Assembly (NCBI GenBank): GCA_940337035.1
Contig: OW679200.1
Span: forward strand, 19,571,090-19,635,089
From: Agriotes lineatus
Taxonomy: Eukaryota > Arthropoda > Insecta > Coleoptera > Elateridae
Length of the DNA stretch: 64,000 bases
Direction of reading: 5' to 3'
Every line of letters starts with the position of its first letter. Position 1 is the stretch's first letter. The position numbers and the translations under genes are program-made. Shown here piece by piece: positions 33,431-46,846 of the stretch. Below the pieces are notes generated by a model that saw nothing but the letters and a program-made list of their open reading frames with translations, did not search any database and had not been told where the DNA came from.

Positions 33431-36400
33431 ATTCTCAGTTTCAGCATAATCGTAAAGCTCTCAGTTAAGTAGTGCAACCTAATAAGTTGTGTTTAATGAT
33501 ATTAGCACAAAAAACCTGATAAAATAAACTATAACTGTATCTGATATGGAACGGCACCTTTTATTGGTTTTAAACTTGTTAGTGTAGTTGTTTACTACGA
33601 ATTACTGCTACGAAAACATTAAATTGGGAGTGCCTCTTTTAAGTAGGTAACTCAGAATAAAAACTTACAATTTTTCTGTACTGGTTATTATATGCACCTT
33701 TGTTTAATAAATATAATGCACATGCTTATATCTTTCAGTGCCTGAGTTTATTACTGCTGCCTTCCGTATTTTAGATGTTGTGTTACTGACTGCTGCGATT
33801 ACTCTGAGTTTATAAGTTCTTGACCTATCTGAATATATTTGTTGTAATTGAAAAACTTGTTGGCGCTCATGTTATTAGAAAATTAATCAATGTAACCGAT
33901 GCCCGGGTGTGACGTTCAAACTCACTATCTGCCGACGTTAAACCCAAATGCTTTACTGGCTGATCACACACATAAGCTGTGGACTTGTAAATATAGCTTA
34001 AAATTAATACTACATAGTTTTTAACTTTTAAAAATTTTTAAGTTTCTTAATTTGCAATATGCAAGAAACAAATACATATCCCAGGTGCTCGATATCAAAA
34101 CCAAAAATAACAAATTTTTAACTTTTAGTAAACAATGTTTAATGACTTTCAGGCTCACCCCCTCCCCATAATTTAAAGTTTTGATTTAGGCAATCTTGTT
34201 TTTTAAATTATATTAAATATTTCTAGTAACCTTGTCATATATCGCATACACCTTCCGGTTTTGAGAAAATGTATAAAAGAGAAGTTTCTGAAATACCATT
34301 ACACAAACACATTTAAAATATTAAAATTATGTCCGGTCCATAGTGGCAAGAATTGACAATGACTACAGGTAAACAGTACCAGTTTATCTATACACAATAA
34401 GAAGAGGTCTCATTTCGTACTTACATCGAATCACAGGTTATTCCTGAATGATGTATTTCCATAATAGTGTCGTCTGTAGAATTATATATCACACATTATA
34501 TAAATAAATCAGATAATAGCCTAATGACAAGCATTTCAGAAGTTTAAGAATTGCTGGTAGTGGAAGCAGTTTGACAGCACTAGAAATAAATCTTATCCAA
34601 ATGCCAAATGCGGTATCACTATAAAAAGCACTTAGTAATTTTAACCTTTCCGACAAACTCGAAAATATTAAAAATATATTCTCTTTACGGTATTATCTTT
34701 TGGTTACTTCAAAACTGTGATCAACTGTCTAATGAACAATAATGTGTACGACCACCAATGCGATACTTGACCGTATCGAACACTGCCACGGCTATGAACA
34801 AATTGCTCTTGCTACCGTATTGGTTCTAGTTCCTATCGTAATCTGCAATTTACTCATTTCAAATTAGTGCAAGTTATATAATTATGTATTTCTAAATATG
34901 ACTGTTTATTTGTTTCGAAATTTTGTTTAAGTAGTTCACATTTAATTTCAGTTGAATTATTACTATTATTAGAACCGTTCGATAGCATTCCGATAACTCC
35001 AAAATCGTGAGTAAGGATTATGAAAACAACTCATTTGAATTTATGTTGGGTAACGATTTTGTCCCAGAAACCTGGAAGTAAGATAAAAAACGTCTTGGCC
35101 GAGTAGGTTTTACTTACAACTTTTAAATAAACATTTATGTAGTAATCAAGTATGGATGTAACATTGCACCTTGAAATAACGTAGCCTTGAACTGAAACTT
35201 AATATTTTACATATCAACTTCCTATGGCCATTGCACTAGAAAATCGCTGATGAGTAATAAAGCACTATGAGATTTTAATCAACGTATCGTTAAATTTGGA
35301 AACCGTTCAATTAGACTCCGGGAAATGCTGAAATAAGCACTAAGGTTGTATTGTACTGATATGACATTGATCTTACAGACGAAAAAACTGATTTGCAAAG
35401 GTGATTAAAAAAATTACAACTGCAAAAAAGATAATTTATTAGTTTGTATAATACATTTTAAGTGATTAAAAGTTGCTGTAAGTGAAGGCATTCCACTTAA
35501 TGTTGTAGTAATCATAAGGACGTCCAGATAAATGATAAATATATTCGTATTTATATAGAAAATATAAGAGAGCTTCTATAGAATCGCCTGCTGCAAGTTG
35601 TAATCTTACACTATTGAATGTCAGTGGCACAATCAATGTATTCACTTATAACTTAGTTATTGTGTAAATTAAAGTTAGGTAATAACCAATAGCTGAATAT
35701 AATTAAAAACATTTAGTGATAGCGGTCAGGTTGAGAATTGATTGCGCCACTAATTTGAATGCACAGAGTATGGGGGTCAGCAATTTGCATCGTCGAACTT
35801 CTGCTCGCGTCAAGAGTAGTAGACAGCGATTATAGAGCAGGAAACTTGTTCGTGACAACGTTATCGTTCCGTGAATATAGCTGTTTGGAAAGCCTTACTA
35901 TTCCAATTTTGACAAATTACGACGACTATCACAATTACCCAGCTTCTCTAAACGAGCTACATTAATCTAAAATGTTGATCTCGTGTTGTTTGAGTACGTG
36001 GAATTTCATCTCGATCTCTGATCAGAAATAATTAAACCGTATATCAAGGTTTTGTATATCAGCGCTCTATATATCGATACCCTTTATCTCGACGCAGCTC
36101 AAACGAAACGTCTCATTACCAGCATATAGATCGACGCTGATTTCTCGTGGTCAATCTTTGAATTACCGGTGCCTATTTTTTATTCAAAAAGTCGACGCAG
36201 CCCTGAAAAATCTTCAACCACCGTCATTCCTGCATCAGTGTCGTTGGTTCACTGTACCAAATTAATTTTAATATGTTTTATTGGTTTAGTATAGCATGTC
36301 TGATTTACCGAAAATATTATGTATGGTTTTGTGCGTAATCCCCGTTAGATGTGCAGATGCGCTTTAAACACTTTGCGCTAGTTTATCAAAAGCGTTCGCC

Positions 36401-37440
36401 CCTTGTAATTGATTTCCAGACGCATATAAGTGTCTTTGCTTATCGTGCTAGGTGACGCTACTAACAGGTAAAATTTTAGGGATTGTGTTATTATCATTGT
36501 TTGTTGCGGTTATGGCTTTCCGCTAGTGTCAACATAAATATTGCTCTGGTCCTTATGACTTTATTTTATCTTAATTACAATTAAATATTATTCTCAGGGT
36601 TTTATCACGTTTTATTCTACTTCTTACCTTTACGATCCACAGCTCGAGCATGCAATTGTAACAAATTTAATTGTTTGACTCTTTATCTCTTTGGGTTATT
36701 ACAGAATTTAATTAGAATATACACAATATAAAAACCATAACATTTTAACATGAGGCAATTGTTCTTTATTAATAATAGATCTGTACTTTTAGTATTAATT
36801 AAATTTATGTAAATAAAATGTATGTTGAAAATTTAGTATTAAACTCAATTTTATGTTAACGTAAAGGCTATTTTGAATTATGATATAGATAATGCTTAAT
36901 CTTATATCGTTTATTAAACCTTCATTTCTTGAATACTGTTATTTTATTAAATTTATTTAACGTTATTTTTCTGTTACGTGATTATAATCAATTCTCTACT
37001 TGTTAAAATTTGCAGTTTAATTCATTAAACTTTTTGCATTTGTTCTCAGATCTGGCATTTATTTATTTAAATTTGGTGTACACTTACATGATGAAACTTT
37101 TTTTCCTCGAGCTCATATCCTTTTTCATTAGTTGGCAAAATAGACTTGCACCAGCTACATTATGATTTTTTCTCGTACCGCCATCAGCAAACGCTTTAGA
37201 CTAGACTTCACACACACACACAATTAACATCTTCATTAGTTTTACACTAACTTTTTTCTTTAAGTCCACACTTATTGGTAGTACAGTTCTGACTGGTACA
37301 TACCAGTATTTATAATAGTAAAATTGAATGTTTATGTCATTAGTTGAATTTTTAAACTGGTGCCATTAAAATTTTATTTTTATACACACTTTTTTGTTAT
37401 TGTTATTTTACAATTCCCGCCAAAACCTTATATTTACATT
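33431..37440. other. About 4 kb with no recognised feature
   Basis: AT-rich on both strands with frames under 70 codons. The one at 35759-35965 has no motif. 36040-36150 has repeated TATATC/ATCGA(C/T) words. No terminal repeats, RNA boxes or protein motifs found. Confidence 0.45.
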
Positions 37441-37620
37441 TATACCGGGTGTCTTAAAATGAATTACATCTAGTATGCTTTGAATTCCCCATAATGCAAT
37501 CTAAAATTTTACTTGAAATTGGCAAGACTGTAAGTCTATGTCAAATTCGAGGTTAGCATTTTATGTTTTGCGTCAGTTTGTGTCAAAACTGACGCAAAAC
37601 CTTAGTACAAATTATAACAT
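37441..37620. repeat. Fragment of a CACCCGGTA-type MITE
   Basis: Starts TATACCGGGTG, the same end as the MITE at 46847. It shares TCAAATTCGAGGTTAGCA and the hairpin GTTTTGCGTCAGTTTGTGTC / AAAACTGACGCAAAAC. The right end is missing. Confidence 0.65.
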
Positions 37621-40600
37621 AGTTTGAATTAATATGAAAGTTATAAGTTGAATTCATATTTTTAAGTCATTTAAAAATGTCAAATATAAATGAATTGTAC
37701 TAATAAGTCATCTAGGAGGGTTAATTTGAAAAAAAAATGGATGTATTAGTTTTACTATGGAAAATTTTTAATAAAAAAGCAACTAATTTTTTATTCTAAA
37801 ATGTACAGCTAAAATTTGGTATAAAGAAAATTTGATAATAATAATAATAATAAAAATGAATGTATTATTGGAATAGTGTAAAAGGGTGTATAGGAGAAAA
37901 TTAAATATAATAAAGGCAAATAAAAGGATTTTAAAACAAACTATAATATGAATAAAATTACCGCTTTTCTACTTGAATAAGAATTAAGAATAATGGGATT
38001 GCTTTGAAGTTGCTGTCGAGGTTGATACATATGTAACTGAAATTGATTTGGATATGCTGTGATAAAGTCATTATCGAGGTAAATACATCTGTGACAGTTG
38101 GGTTGCCGATTGAGCAAGTAGAGGATTTAGGTGAAGTAGTTCTTTAGGACAGCTAGTTGCAGAGCAGGGCCTGAAGAAGCTGGTTGCACTTGAATGACTG
38201 GACATGAGTATTGAATCAATCCAATTAAGTAAAAGCAATCAGGTAGATGTAAAATAAACAAAATTATTTTTAGTAATGAATGAATAAGATATTTATCATA
38301 AGTATTTGCCTTATTAACATTTGAAACGATACAAATTGTACGGACTTGAGTTCAGCTAACCTTCCATATAAATGATCTGACTTTGATAGATGCAGAAGTG
38401 TCATTGAATATTTTTTTCTCGTAACACCAACTAACCTTAAAGGATAATTATTTTAACAAAGCATGAACCTAACCTGAGTTGAGAGTAGATGTTTCTACCA
38501 GAGCTAGTAAAATAAATAAACTCAATACTTAAATAATTTAAAATAGGGCATGTTTTACATAATTTCACCTTGACACAAATTAATTTCAATCAAAAATAAA
38601 TACTATGCAGGGTGTCACAGCATGCCCGAGAAATAAAATCATTTTTCTGTAAAATAGGATACTGCAATGTTCAAAGTTTAATTTAGTATTATTTTTAAAC
38701 ATGGGACTGTCCATGTTATTAAATATTAAATTTGAAATTTAAAATACGTATAACTTCCTTAAGCATATTAAAACAGTTTGAAGACCTTTAATATACGCGA
38801 TATGTACATAATTAGCGGATTAATGTACCTACATAGTTCTTTATTTTTATCGTCCATTTGCACCCGGCTGTAAAATTTACATTTTTATTAGAGTTGCATG
38901 ATGATCACACTTTAACAGAAACAAGAGATGCAATGGTTGGAACGGCTGTTATAAAACGTTAATCAATGAAGCAAAGTTCTAATAAAAGAGTCTGCACTTT
39001 TCGTAATACCACGAAGACTGTTTACTCCTGACTTTCGTATGCTGCCAGTAATTGCATTATAATGAACGCCATCTGACACGCCAAGCGGCTTGATTTAATA
39101 GGTACCGTAACATTCGCAGCTTCTTTATAGCGATGATTTGGAATATTCTACCGCTAGGAAATTTACTTGCGTTTTTTTTACAAACATTTTAATTGTTACT
39201 GTTTTGCTGGCGTGGCTCAGTATATAAATATACAGAAAGGTTTTTGTCTATTTTTGTTAGTTTATTTCAAGTTTTGTCAGAATTGCAATTTTCTTGTTTT
39301 ATTTCAACTGCAAAATTTAATTTATTGTCGGAAGGTTGTCCCAATATCTTAAGCCTTCCTCAATTATAAATTATTTCGAAAAAGGATTTTGGATTCCCAT
39401 TTTGGCTCTGGTTTCTTACAGGCATATTTTACTCTGGTAATCAGCACATACAAATGGCACAGAACGCGGTTATATCTATAGAATTTCTCTACTAATCTTT
39501 ATAAAAATCTATTTGATCCTTGCTTTTATTTTCTAAGTAGGCAGTGATAACTCCTGGGAAAACAATTCCAGAGAAATCACATATATTGTTGAGGAAATTT
39601 ACATCTATAAGCCTATATCTCACCCATTACTCAAATAATTTTTAAAATACCAAAGTCTAGCTGCTTTTAAACATCAACTTTGTCTTTTTTTAGTTTGAGC
39701 ATACGTACGATTCTGTACCTATGTTAAGTCGAAACACTAAATACGTAACGATCAGGTTTAAGAACATTGAACCGCATTCTCATTATGTTCTTAAATTTAA
39801 CCATGATGCTGTGGTGTTTAAAATAAACGAAGAGACATGCTTTCATGTAAATTTGAAGGTATAAAAAATATACTAGTATTAATAGTAAGTTTAGTTCAAT
39901 TTAACTCTATTTTAACGAAGTAACTGAACAAATGTTCATACTTGTGCCTCAATAGCCATACATTTTGTTCGCATCGTATGGAACAAACTTGGAAGACCAT
40001 TAAACAGTTTAGCTTCGAATTATTGTGATGCAAATATGTAGAGATTTATCAGATTCAAGACGAAGCCAGAATTAAAATTATTATATATATTTAGCCCAAA
40101 ACGGACTATTTAATTCTTAAAGAAGACAAGCAAGAAACACTTGGAAAAGGCCAATGTTTTTCGTTAAATTAACGCACGGGACGCCATTGGGAAGCTAAAC
40201 AATACCTACAAATTACAAATAAATTTACCTGTGCTTATGACAGAGCGTCTTTTATTGATGGAAAAAGATTGCATTCACTGCGGGCGGCTTGGTTTACACT
40301 TCAAGGTGTAAGGCGGTGTTCGCCCTTGAGAATGCTGTACTGCGAGAATAGGGGCGAATGACAGTCAGAATTGCTGCCAATTTGTCTCGAGAAGCGGGCG
40401 CGAAACGTGAATTAAAGGTCAACTCGCCAGGAGATTTACTCTTCTTTATTCGTAATTATTGGGATACAGAGACTCAAAACTAATCCGGCGTTTGAACGCT
40501 TTTGAAGAGCTACTTCGGGATAAGAGAATCCAATTTTAAGCAGCTACTAACGTTTTCCAGCACCACGCATCACGTTTGACCTGATCGGACACCACGGGAT

Positions 40601-41514
40601 GAATGTTGGTGCCAAAGGGCCGCCTTGCCAATGCCCAACGTAAAGGCTGCGGGATTGGAGCCCGGGCGACGACACGCGAGCTTCTACGGCCGACACTCAA
40701 ATGTCAAAATTTGCAATTCACACCCTCGATAATTTCTCTCCCGCGAGATAGAAACGCGATGTCTACAAAATGCACACATTCTTTCAAAGGAAAATCTGTT
40801 TGCTAAGTTAGCAGACTATTCGGCGCCGTGCCGCTCAAAACCTAGCCTAAACTAGTGAATAGAACCAGGCCTAGGCTCAAGAAATCAATCAATAAATGAG
40901 TTACGACGAATAACTTGATAGATTATTAGAAAATTAACCTAACACAAGAATCACAATAGAACAAACTTCCAACTGAAGAAATTAAAATACAAGATGGAAT
41001 AAGACAAAAATACTCACTCAGTACTTTCATTTTCAACTTAATTTTATACAAAATAATCTAAGAGAATGTTACATAAAAATCGGGATTTAAGACAAAAAGC
41101 AGGCCACGGCCATAGTTTTATAATTGTAAGACGACAATTTGGTAAAATGCAAGTGCCACTCGCCTTAATGACGTTACGATGTTTATATAACAAAAGGTAG
41201 CCAGCTTAGCTCGCCGAGACGATCGTGGTTCAACGCAATACTAGTTAATTAGGGCTATAACCCGATTGATTTGAGAAATGTTAATAGGTTTCAACGACAT
41301 CGGCTTCAATTTGTTTTTTCCTCACAAGAAAATAATTGCCGTTGAAGTCGGAAGTAAGACAATCCTAATTCCCTAGTAGCCTCCATATTCTACAGTGTGT
41401 TTCTTTTTTGAAAATTTTAATAAATATGCATTATCATATCAAGACCAAAACGCTCGTATAATTAAGTTATTCATAGCCATATAAGTAATAAGGTCATTAC
41501 TGACTTTTAAATGT
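37621..41514. other. No confident gene
   Basis: An (ATA)n run at 37832-37851. A purine-rich stretch at 37790-38230 contains two related words (GTCGAGGTTGATACATATGT and ATCGAGGTAAATACATCTGT). A lone mariner-like end, CAGGGTGTC, is at 38608. 40260-40810 is GC-richer with a meaningless 67-codon frame. Near 41392, TACAGTGTGTTTCTTTTTTG may be the right-hand TIR of the Tc1 remnant. Confidence 0.35.
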
Positions 41515-42260
41515 TTGCCTTAATATCTTGTACGTCGCGGAATACTGCTAATAAGATTCCTGGTGAAATCATGCTGCAGATTCTCCCAATCTTCTTGCAG
41601 GAACTAACGTAGCTCATTTAACGAAACAGGCCTGGTCTTCGAGTGTGCAATAGCCTCTTGATCTGATTCCATAGATGCTCAATGGGATTCAAGTTGGGCC
41701 TACAGGTTGATCAATCTAATGTGTTAATTCCAACTTTATTTAAGCAGTCTCTAGTAATCTTAGCAGCATCTGCGCAAGCGTTATCCTGCATTAACAATAA
41801 ATTGTACCCGATACCAAAAGCAAACGGTACTACATGGTCCTGCAGAATATCTTCGATATACGAAAGTGCTGCTTTACTTGGTCTATCGCACACAACATGG
41901 TCTGTAGAACCATTTAAAAAATGTCGTCCCAAATGATGATTAAGCCACCCCCAAATTTGTTCCTCTCGGTAATCACACATTCACCTTAGCGTTCGTCAGT
42001 TCTTCTCCACACTATCTGACGACAATCATCACCCTTTAAAGAAGACCATGACTCATCTGTAAACAGATCTTTTTCCAATCCTCTATTCTCCAGTTTACAT
42101 ACTAACGAGTCAAAGCTAATCCAGTCGTCCTATGCTGTCTGGACAGAATGGGGCAAGTTGCAGGGCGTCTAGCATAAAGGTTTACTTCTGCTAACCTTCT
42201 CCTCACTGTTCTTTCACTTATTCTTACGCATGTTGTGGTCTCAAGGTTGTTTTTTGAGTT
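41515..42260 (-). pseudogene. Tc1-like (DD34E) transposase remnant
   Basis: Minus-strand reading across frames. SERTVRRRLAEVN near 42210 is the DNA-binding end. RRPATCPILSRQHRTTGLAL follows. TDESWSSLKGDDCRQ near 42030 holds the first catalytic D. YNLLLMQDNACADAAKI near 41770 holds the second D. LNPIEHLWNQI near 41680 holds the E, with 34 residues between the second D and E. A stop lies between VGINTLD and PNLNPIEHLW, and frames shift more than once. A Tc1 element of the kind common in insects, inactive. Confidence 0.8.
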
Positions 42261-42779
42261 CTAGAGCTGTAAGAGTGCGATTCCTTAAAAAACACAATTA
42301 CAAAAAATAGTCATATTCAGCCGATGACGCCCGTTTGCATCCCTGCCCTCATTTTTTTACCGACATTTGAGTCTCTCTAAGTCGTCTTTGAAGTCGCGAA
42401 ATTGTAGATTGACTAACTCTTAACATTAATGCAATATAATTTTGCGTTCTTTCTTCTTCCAACAACACTGTCGCGCTAATTGCATATATCACGACTTAGC
42501 ACTAGTATAATTAAAAACAACCGATAAGAATTAAACACAAAAACGAAATCACACTTAAAATAACGAAGAAACTTAAAACTGAGTCTTTCCAACAAATAGC
42601 AGCAAAGCAAAATAAAGCAGAAAAACGATTTTTGAAATCGTTGTTTAACAGTAAACAAAAGAGTATGAGAATTGTTTTCAAATGACGAAAACAATTTTGT
42701 CAGCTGACTACTTTATGTTTAAAAATATTTATTTCGTCTTACAGACATGTATTAGTGTTAAACGGCATATTTCAATAAA

Positions 42780-43680
42780 CTATCTTCTTCTTCTTTCTCT
42801 TCTCCCAAAATACCATTACAGTGTCGAAGTATTGAGTCATTCTTTGTATTCTCTTCTATTCCTGGAAAGAGTTCGAAGTTGTTCTATGGTTTTTCGTCTT
42901 TTCTCGGTTGTTTCCTTGATGTTATCTTCCCAAACCTTCCTTGGTCTTCCTTTTGCTCTTTGTCCGTGTGTTCTCATCTCAAAAATTTTCTTAGTGTATA
43001 GGACGTTGTTCACTCCTGTTTCTGACCCTGTCCCATCTTGTTTTGCCTATAACCCGCCTTAGGTATTTCATTTCTGTTGCTGTTACACTTGATCTATGTT
43101 TGTCCAGCATTGTTAATGTTTCAGACGCATATAGTAAGGTGGGTGTGAAGATTGTTCTATATAGAGATGCAATTTTGTTTTTTTTTTCTTAGTTATTTCT
43201 TGATAATTAATGTTGTTTGGTAATATAGTTTATTGCTTTTATTTATTCTGTTTTTAACTTCTCGGTTTATTTTTTCATCTTTACTGATTATTGTTCCGAG
43301 GTATTCGTATGTATCCACCTGCTGTAATTGTATTATAATTTCTGTTGTGTCTGAGATGCACATGACGTCGCGTGTTTCTTTCATTGACGTTTGACGTTTC
43401 TTTGTAGCTGTTCAGTGTTTTTCGCCATTAGCAGTGTCATCTGCATATAGCAGATCTTGTGACTTTATTGGGATTAGATTATGGTATCCAAGTACCGTTT
43501 CTTGTTTTCCTTTTGCATGTTTTATGTATTTATATATAAAATATTCTGAAAAATAATATGCTTTAATTTGGCCGGTCAGTGTATAACAGTTTCCAAACAT
43601 TTTATTCCTATTATTTTTGGAGTTAGAGAAAAATTTTGTAAAAGTATAATTTTGTGGTTTCTTCAAAAACTATACGTCTT
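42780..43680 (-). pseudogene. LINE reverse transcriptase C-terminal remnant
   Basis: The minus strand reads LLYADDTANGEKH (RT active box, near 43430), VDTYEYLGTIISKDEKI (near 43290), EVKNRINKSNKLYYQTTL, then in other frames IFTPTLLYASETLTMLDKHR, and finally TKEGLGR*HQGNNREKTKN near 42930. This order is that of the RT thumb and C-terminal domain of the endonuclease/RT LINEs common in insects. Two stops and several shifts make it dead, and the N-terminal half is absent. A plus-strand frame at 42682-43062 is its shadow. Confidence 0.8.
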
Positions 43681-43884
43681 ATTTTTTTTGACAATAGTTA
43701 TACACAATTGCCTTATACAGGGTGATTAAAAAATGGCGAATTTACTTTGGATGGGTTGTTAGGGACTACTAGTGAAGTACGGGAAAAATAAAAAAAATCT
43801 TTACAATGTTAACAGTTGAAGATACATTTTGAAATAAGCTATTTTCCATTTTTTTAATTGAACGTTTGAATCGAAGATTATTAT

Positions 43885-45068
43885 TGTTTAGTCCAGAGAA
43901 ATTAGATACTGCTCTTCGGAAAAATTCCCGGAAAGCTGGATTTTGGTATGAGCCTTGATATTGTGGTTCTAAACAAAATTTCAAAAGTCCTCATCGATCC
44001 GAGTGCCGCTAAAAATTTTAAGGGGTGGTAAAGGTCACCAAAAACTGTGTTTCGTGAATATCTCGTTAACGGTCACTATTACAGAAAAAATATTGATTAT
44101 CAAATTTGTAGGTTATGAAAATTCTAACAATAAATATATAATGACTTTTATTCGTAAAAGTAACCGTTTTGGAGATAATTCAATTTACAGAGTTGTAACG
44201 AATAGATGCACTCCTCAATGGCATGTATATCTCATTGGAGTTACGACTTGAAATATTCCAGAATTTCCTTGTTGCAGAGCCCATAAAAATAGAAAGAAAC
44301 ACATATATAGTACACTGTAGTCTAGATAGAGAAGGAATGTGCTCCGAAAAGTTCCCCTCCGTTGTCATAAAACCTCAAGGGACATCAGCTTGCTATTCGT
44401 GTAGGAGCATAATAGTATATTATGTTATTAGGAGCAAAAATTATACTTTGTCTGGTGCAGCCGAGCCACATAAAGATACTTTTGTTCCGAATAACATATA
44501 GTATTTTTTCTTCAAACGTTTATAACAAATTATTTAAGAAATTTTAAGAAACCGGGAATTATTTTAAGGTAGAGGATTGGGTAGACTGATAAATGTAGGG
44601 TGCTTTGGAGAGCGTCACTATGACTACACTATAAACAACGTTGTGAACAAAATCCGAAAAAAAATACTTTATCTCGTCAGTCTTGCTAAAACACCCGATA
44701 TAAATGACTCCACTGAAGATGTAGATCCATCACGTTTCCTGACTGAATTTGTGTAAATCGACTTATCTCCAAAACGGTTACTTTTAGGAATAAAAGTCAT
44801 GATATCTTTAATGTTAGAAATTTCATAAGCTACAAATTTGATAATCGATATTTATTCTGTAAAAGTGACCGTTAACAAGATATTCACGAAATACGGTTTT
44901 TGGTGACCTTTGCCCCCCCCTCCTTAAAATTTTTAGCGGCACTCGGATCGATGAGGACTTTTCACATTTTGTTTAAAACCACAATATCAAGGCTCATACT
45001 TAAATTCAGCTTTTCGGGAATTTTTTCGAAGTTTTGCTTTTATTTTGTCTAATTTCTCTGGATTATGT
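43885..45068. repeat. Internal foldback, arms about 310 bp
   Basis: The left arm, with CTCATCGATCCGAGTGCCGC, AAGGTCACCAAAAAC and CGTTTTGGAGATAA, is repeated inverted at 44754-45068. The arms have diverged by more than 10 percent by eye, with a C-run in the right arm. Confidence 0.8.
44411..44506. repeat. Imperfect palindrome with TATATTATG end
   Basis: ATAGTATATTATGTTATTAG pairs with the inverse of TTCCGAATAACATATAGTAT at the other side. The loop contains GGTGCAGCCGAGCC. Its left arm recurs at 59251 and, shortened, at 48474. Confidence 0.6.
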
Positions 45069-45271
45069 TATTAAACATCCCAATTCAAAGAATTGACATT
45101 TTCATTAAACTTACCTAACATTTTAGTTTTCAAGGGATCACTTTTTGATGTCTATAGTTTTAAAATGTAACTGGCAACGATGATTGAGCTAGCTAGTTCT
45201 CTTATATTTTGTTTAAGTAGATTTAGATTTGTCAGTTACATCCTTGAAAGTCAGTTATTTGACATTTCAAA

Positions 45272-46321
45272 TTGTCTTTTAATTACAAATATGTAGATAA
45301 GATTCTGGTTGTGGGAGAGTGCCACAATAATGTCGCTGAAGATGTTCGTGTTTATGCAGAAAGATTTTCTAACAGAAGACATCCTAACCCAAACGTAAGA
45401 AACCGTCTTCTGCAACGAAGCAGAGACACTGGGCAATTGGCTTTATTACCAAATGCAGATCGAGGCCGACCACGAAATGTGCGAAATCCAAACATGGAAG
45501 AAGCTGTTTTAAAAGCTGTAACAGAAGATCCTACCAGAAATACAAGAAGCATTACACAAGACCTGGGGTTGCCGCAAAGTTCCGTACATCGAGTAATTGC
45601 TGACGAAAGATTACACCTCTATCACTACACAAAACAAGCGCTCTTACCCGAAGACGTTCGTTTAAGGCGGAATTTTTGTAATTGGTTGTGGGACAAACTG
45701 AAAATGACTCAAATTTTATTTCTCGCATTTTATGAACGGATGGAGCCAATTTTAATAGGGATGGTTTCTTTAATTCTCGCAATTCTCATTTTTATGCCTT
45801 TGAAAACCATCATGCAGCAGTTGTAAACCAATCAGCAAAGGTTTAGCGTGAATGTGTGGGTTGGAATACTTGGTAGCCACCTACTGGGACCAGTCATTTT
45901 ACCTTTTCGACTAAATTGTGACATTTTTTTAAATTTCTTACAAACTGAGCTGCAAGAACTTTTAGATAATTTGCCACTTGCGGCTATCAGAAACACGTGG
46001 TTACAAATGGATGGAGCACTAGCCCACTTTGCTGCTCCAGTTAGAGAGTGGTTGGATAGAGAATTTAATCAGCAATGGATTGGACGAAATGGCCCTGTTG
46101 GGTGGCCACCGAGATCCCCTGATTTGACGCCGCTATATATTTTCTTTTGGAGACACGTTAAAGCAAGCGTTTATAGCACTCCGTTCCATAAAGTGCAAGA
46201 TCTCATTCTTCGTATTCAAGGTGCCGCTCAAACTGTTAATGTTGGTATGTTTCATAGAGTTCAAGTGGACTTATTAAGGCGAGCACAAAACTTGTTTGCT
46301 ATTGAATGGTCAAAATTATGA
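45272..46321 (+). pseudogene. Mariner-type transposase, inactivated
   Basis: Once a full transposase of the D-D-41-D spacing. The DNA-binding half reads well (VYAERFSNRRHPNPNV, RSITQDLGLPQSSVHRVI). The region that should carry the first catalytic D is out of frame (about 45715-45840), and the frame stops with TAA at 45824. From 45848 the frame is right again: NVWVGILGSHLLGPVI, LQMDGALAHFA (second D), WIGRNGPVGWPPRSPDLTPL. The third catalytic D is replaced by Y (PLY, counting 41 residues after the second D). It is related in plan to, but a different lineage from, the transposase at 25837-26883. Not functional. Confidence 0.85.
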
Positions 46322-46846
46322 CCAAATTTTATAAACCATTTTGCTTGTGAATTTATCTTGATTATCCTTCATGTCTTTATCACCAATTTATTAAATTGTT
46401 TACTGCTTTACTGATTTATTAACTTCTTTAATATTTTGCAGACAGAACATACCTAGGTACCTGATTACCTATCTAAACCCTGATTACAAAGCTTATCCGA
46501 TTTCGTTAGCTGGATAAACAAAATGCCCAATTATTTACCCTATGCTGAATGGGTCACCGTGGTTTCGAAATAACTATAATGAACGACACCTAATCTACAT
46601 TATTTAGTAACATACATAGATGAGAAGTTGCTAAATTTAAGATTCAGTTTTTTTAGTGTCTGAACTTAGAAGATAAATTTATTTTTTCTCTGATTTTTTA
46701 ATCAACCTGTATGTACTAGGGTTTGAAAAAAACTTATTTTTATTATTAATTTTTATATTATAAAGACATTTTTGCAAATATTTTATTTTCCGATTTCTCT
46801 AAACGCTATACTTTTAACAAAAGAAACGTGTTAATCAAAAATTGTA

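Larger units (their letters stand above)
43718..46709 (+). mobile_element. Second mariner-type element, decayed
   Basis: The ends CAGGGTGATTAAAAAATGG (43718) and, inverted, CAGGTTGATTAAAAAATCAG (to 46709) are flanked by TA (43716-43717 and 46710-46711). The right half carries a broken transposase. The left half contains an inverted pair (43885-44192 and 44754-45068) around a small palindrome, probably a foldback element that inserted later. 2992 bp in total. Confidence 0.8.

Noticed and set aside
42682..43062. 126-codon plus-strand ORF
   Set aside because: It lies antisense to the LINE RT remnant, which explains the sequence better.
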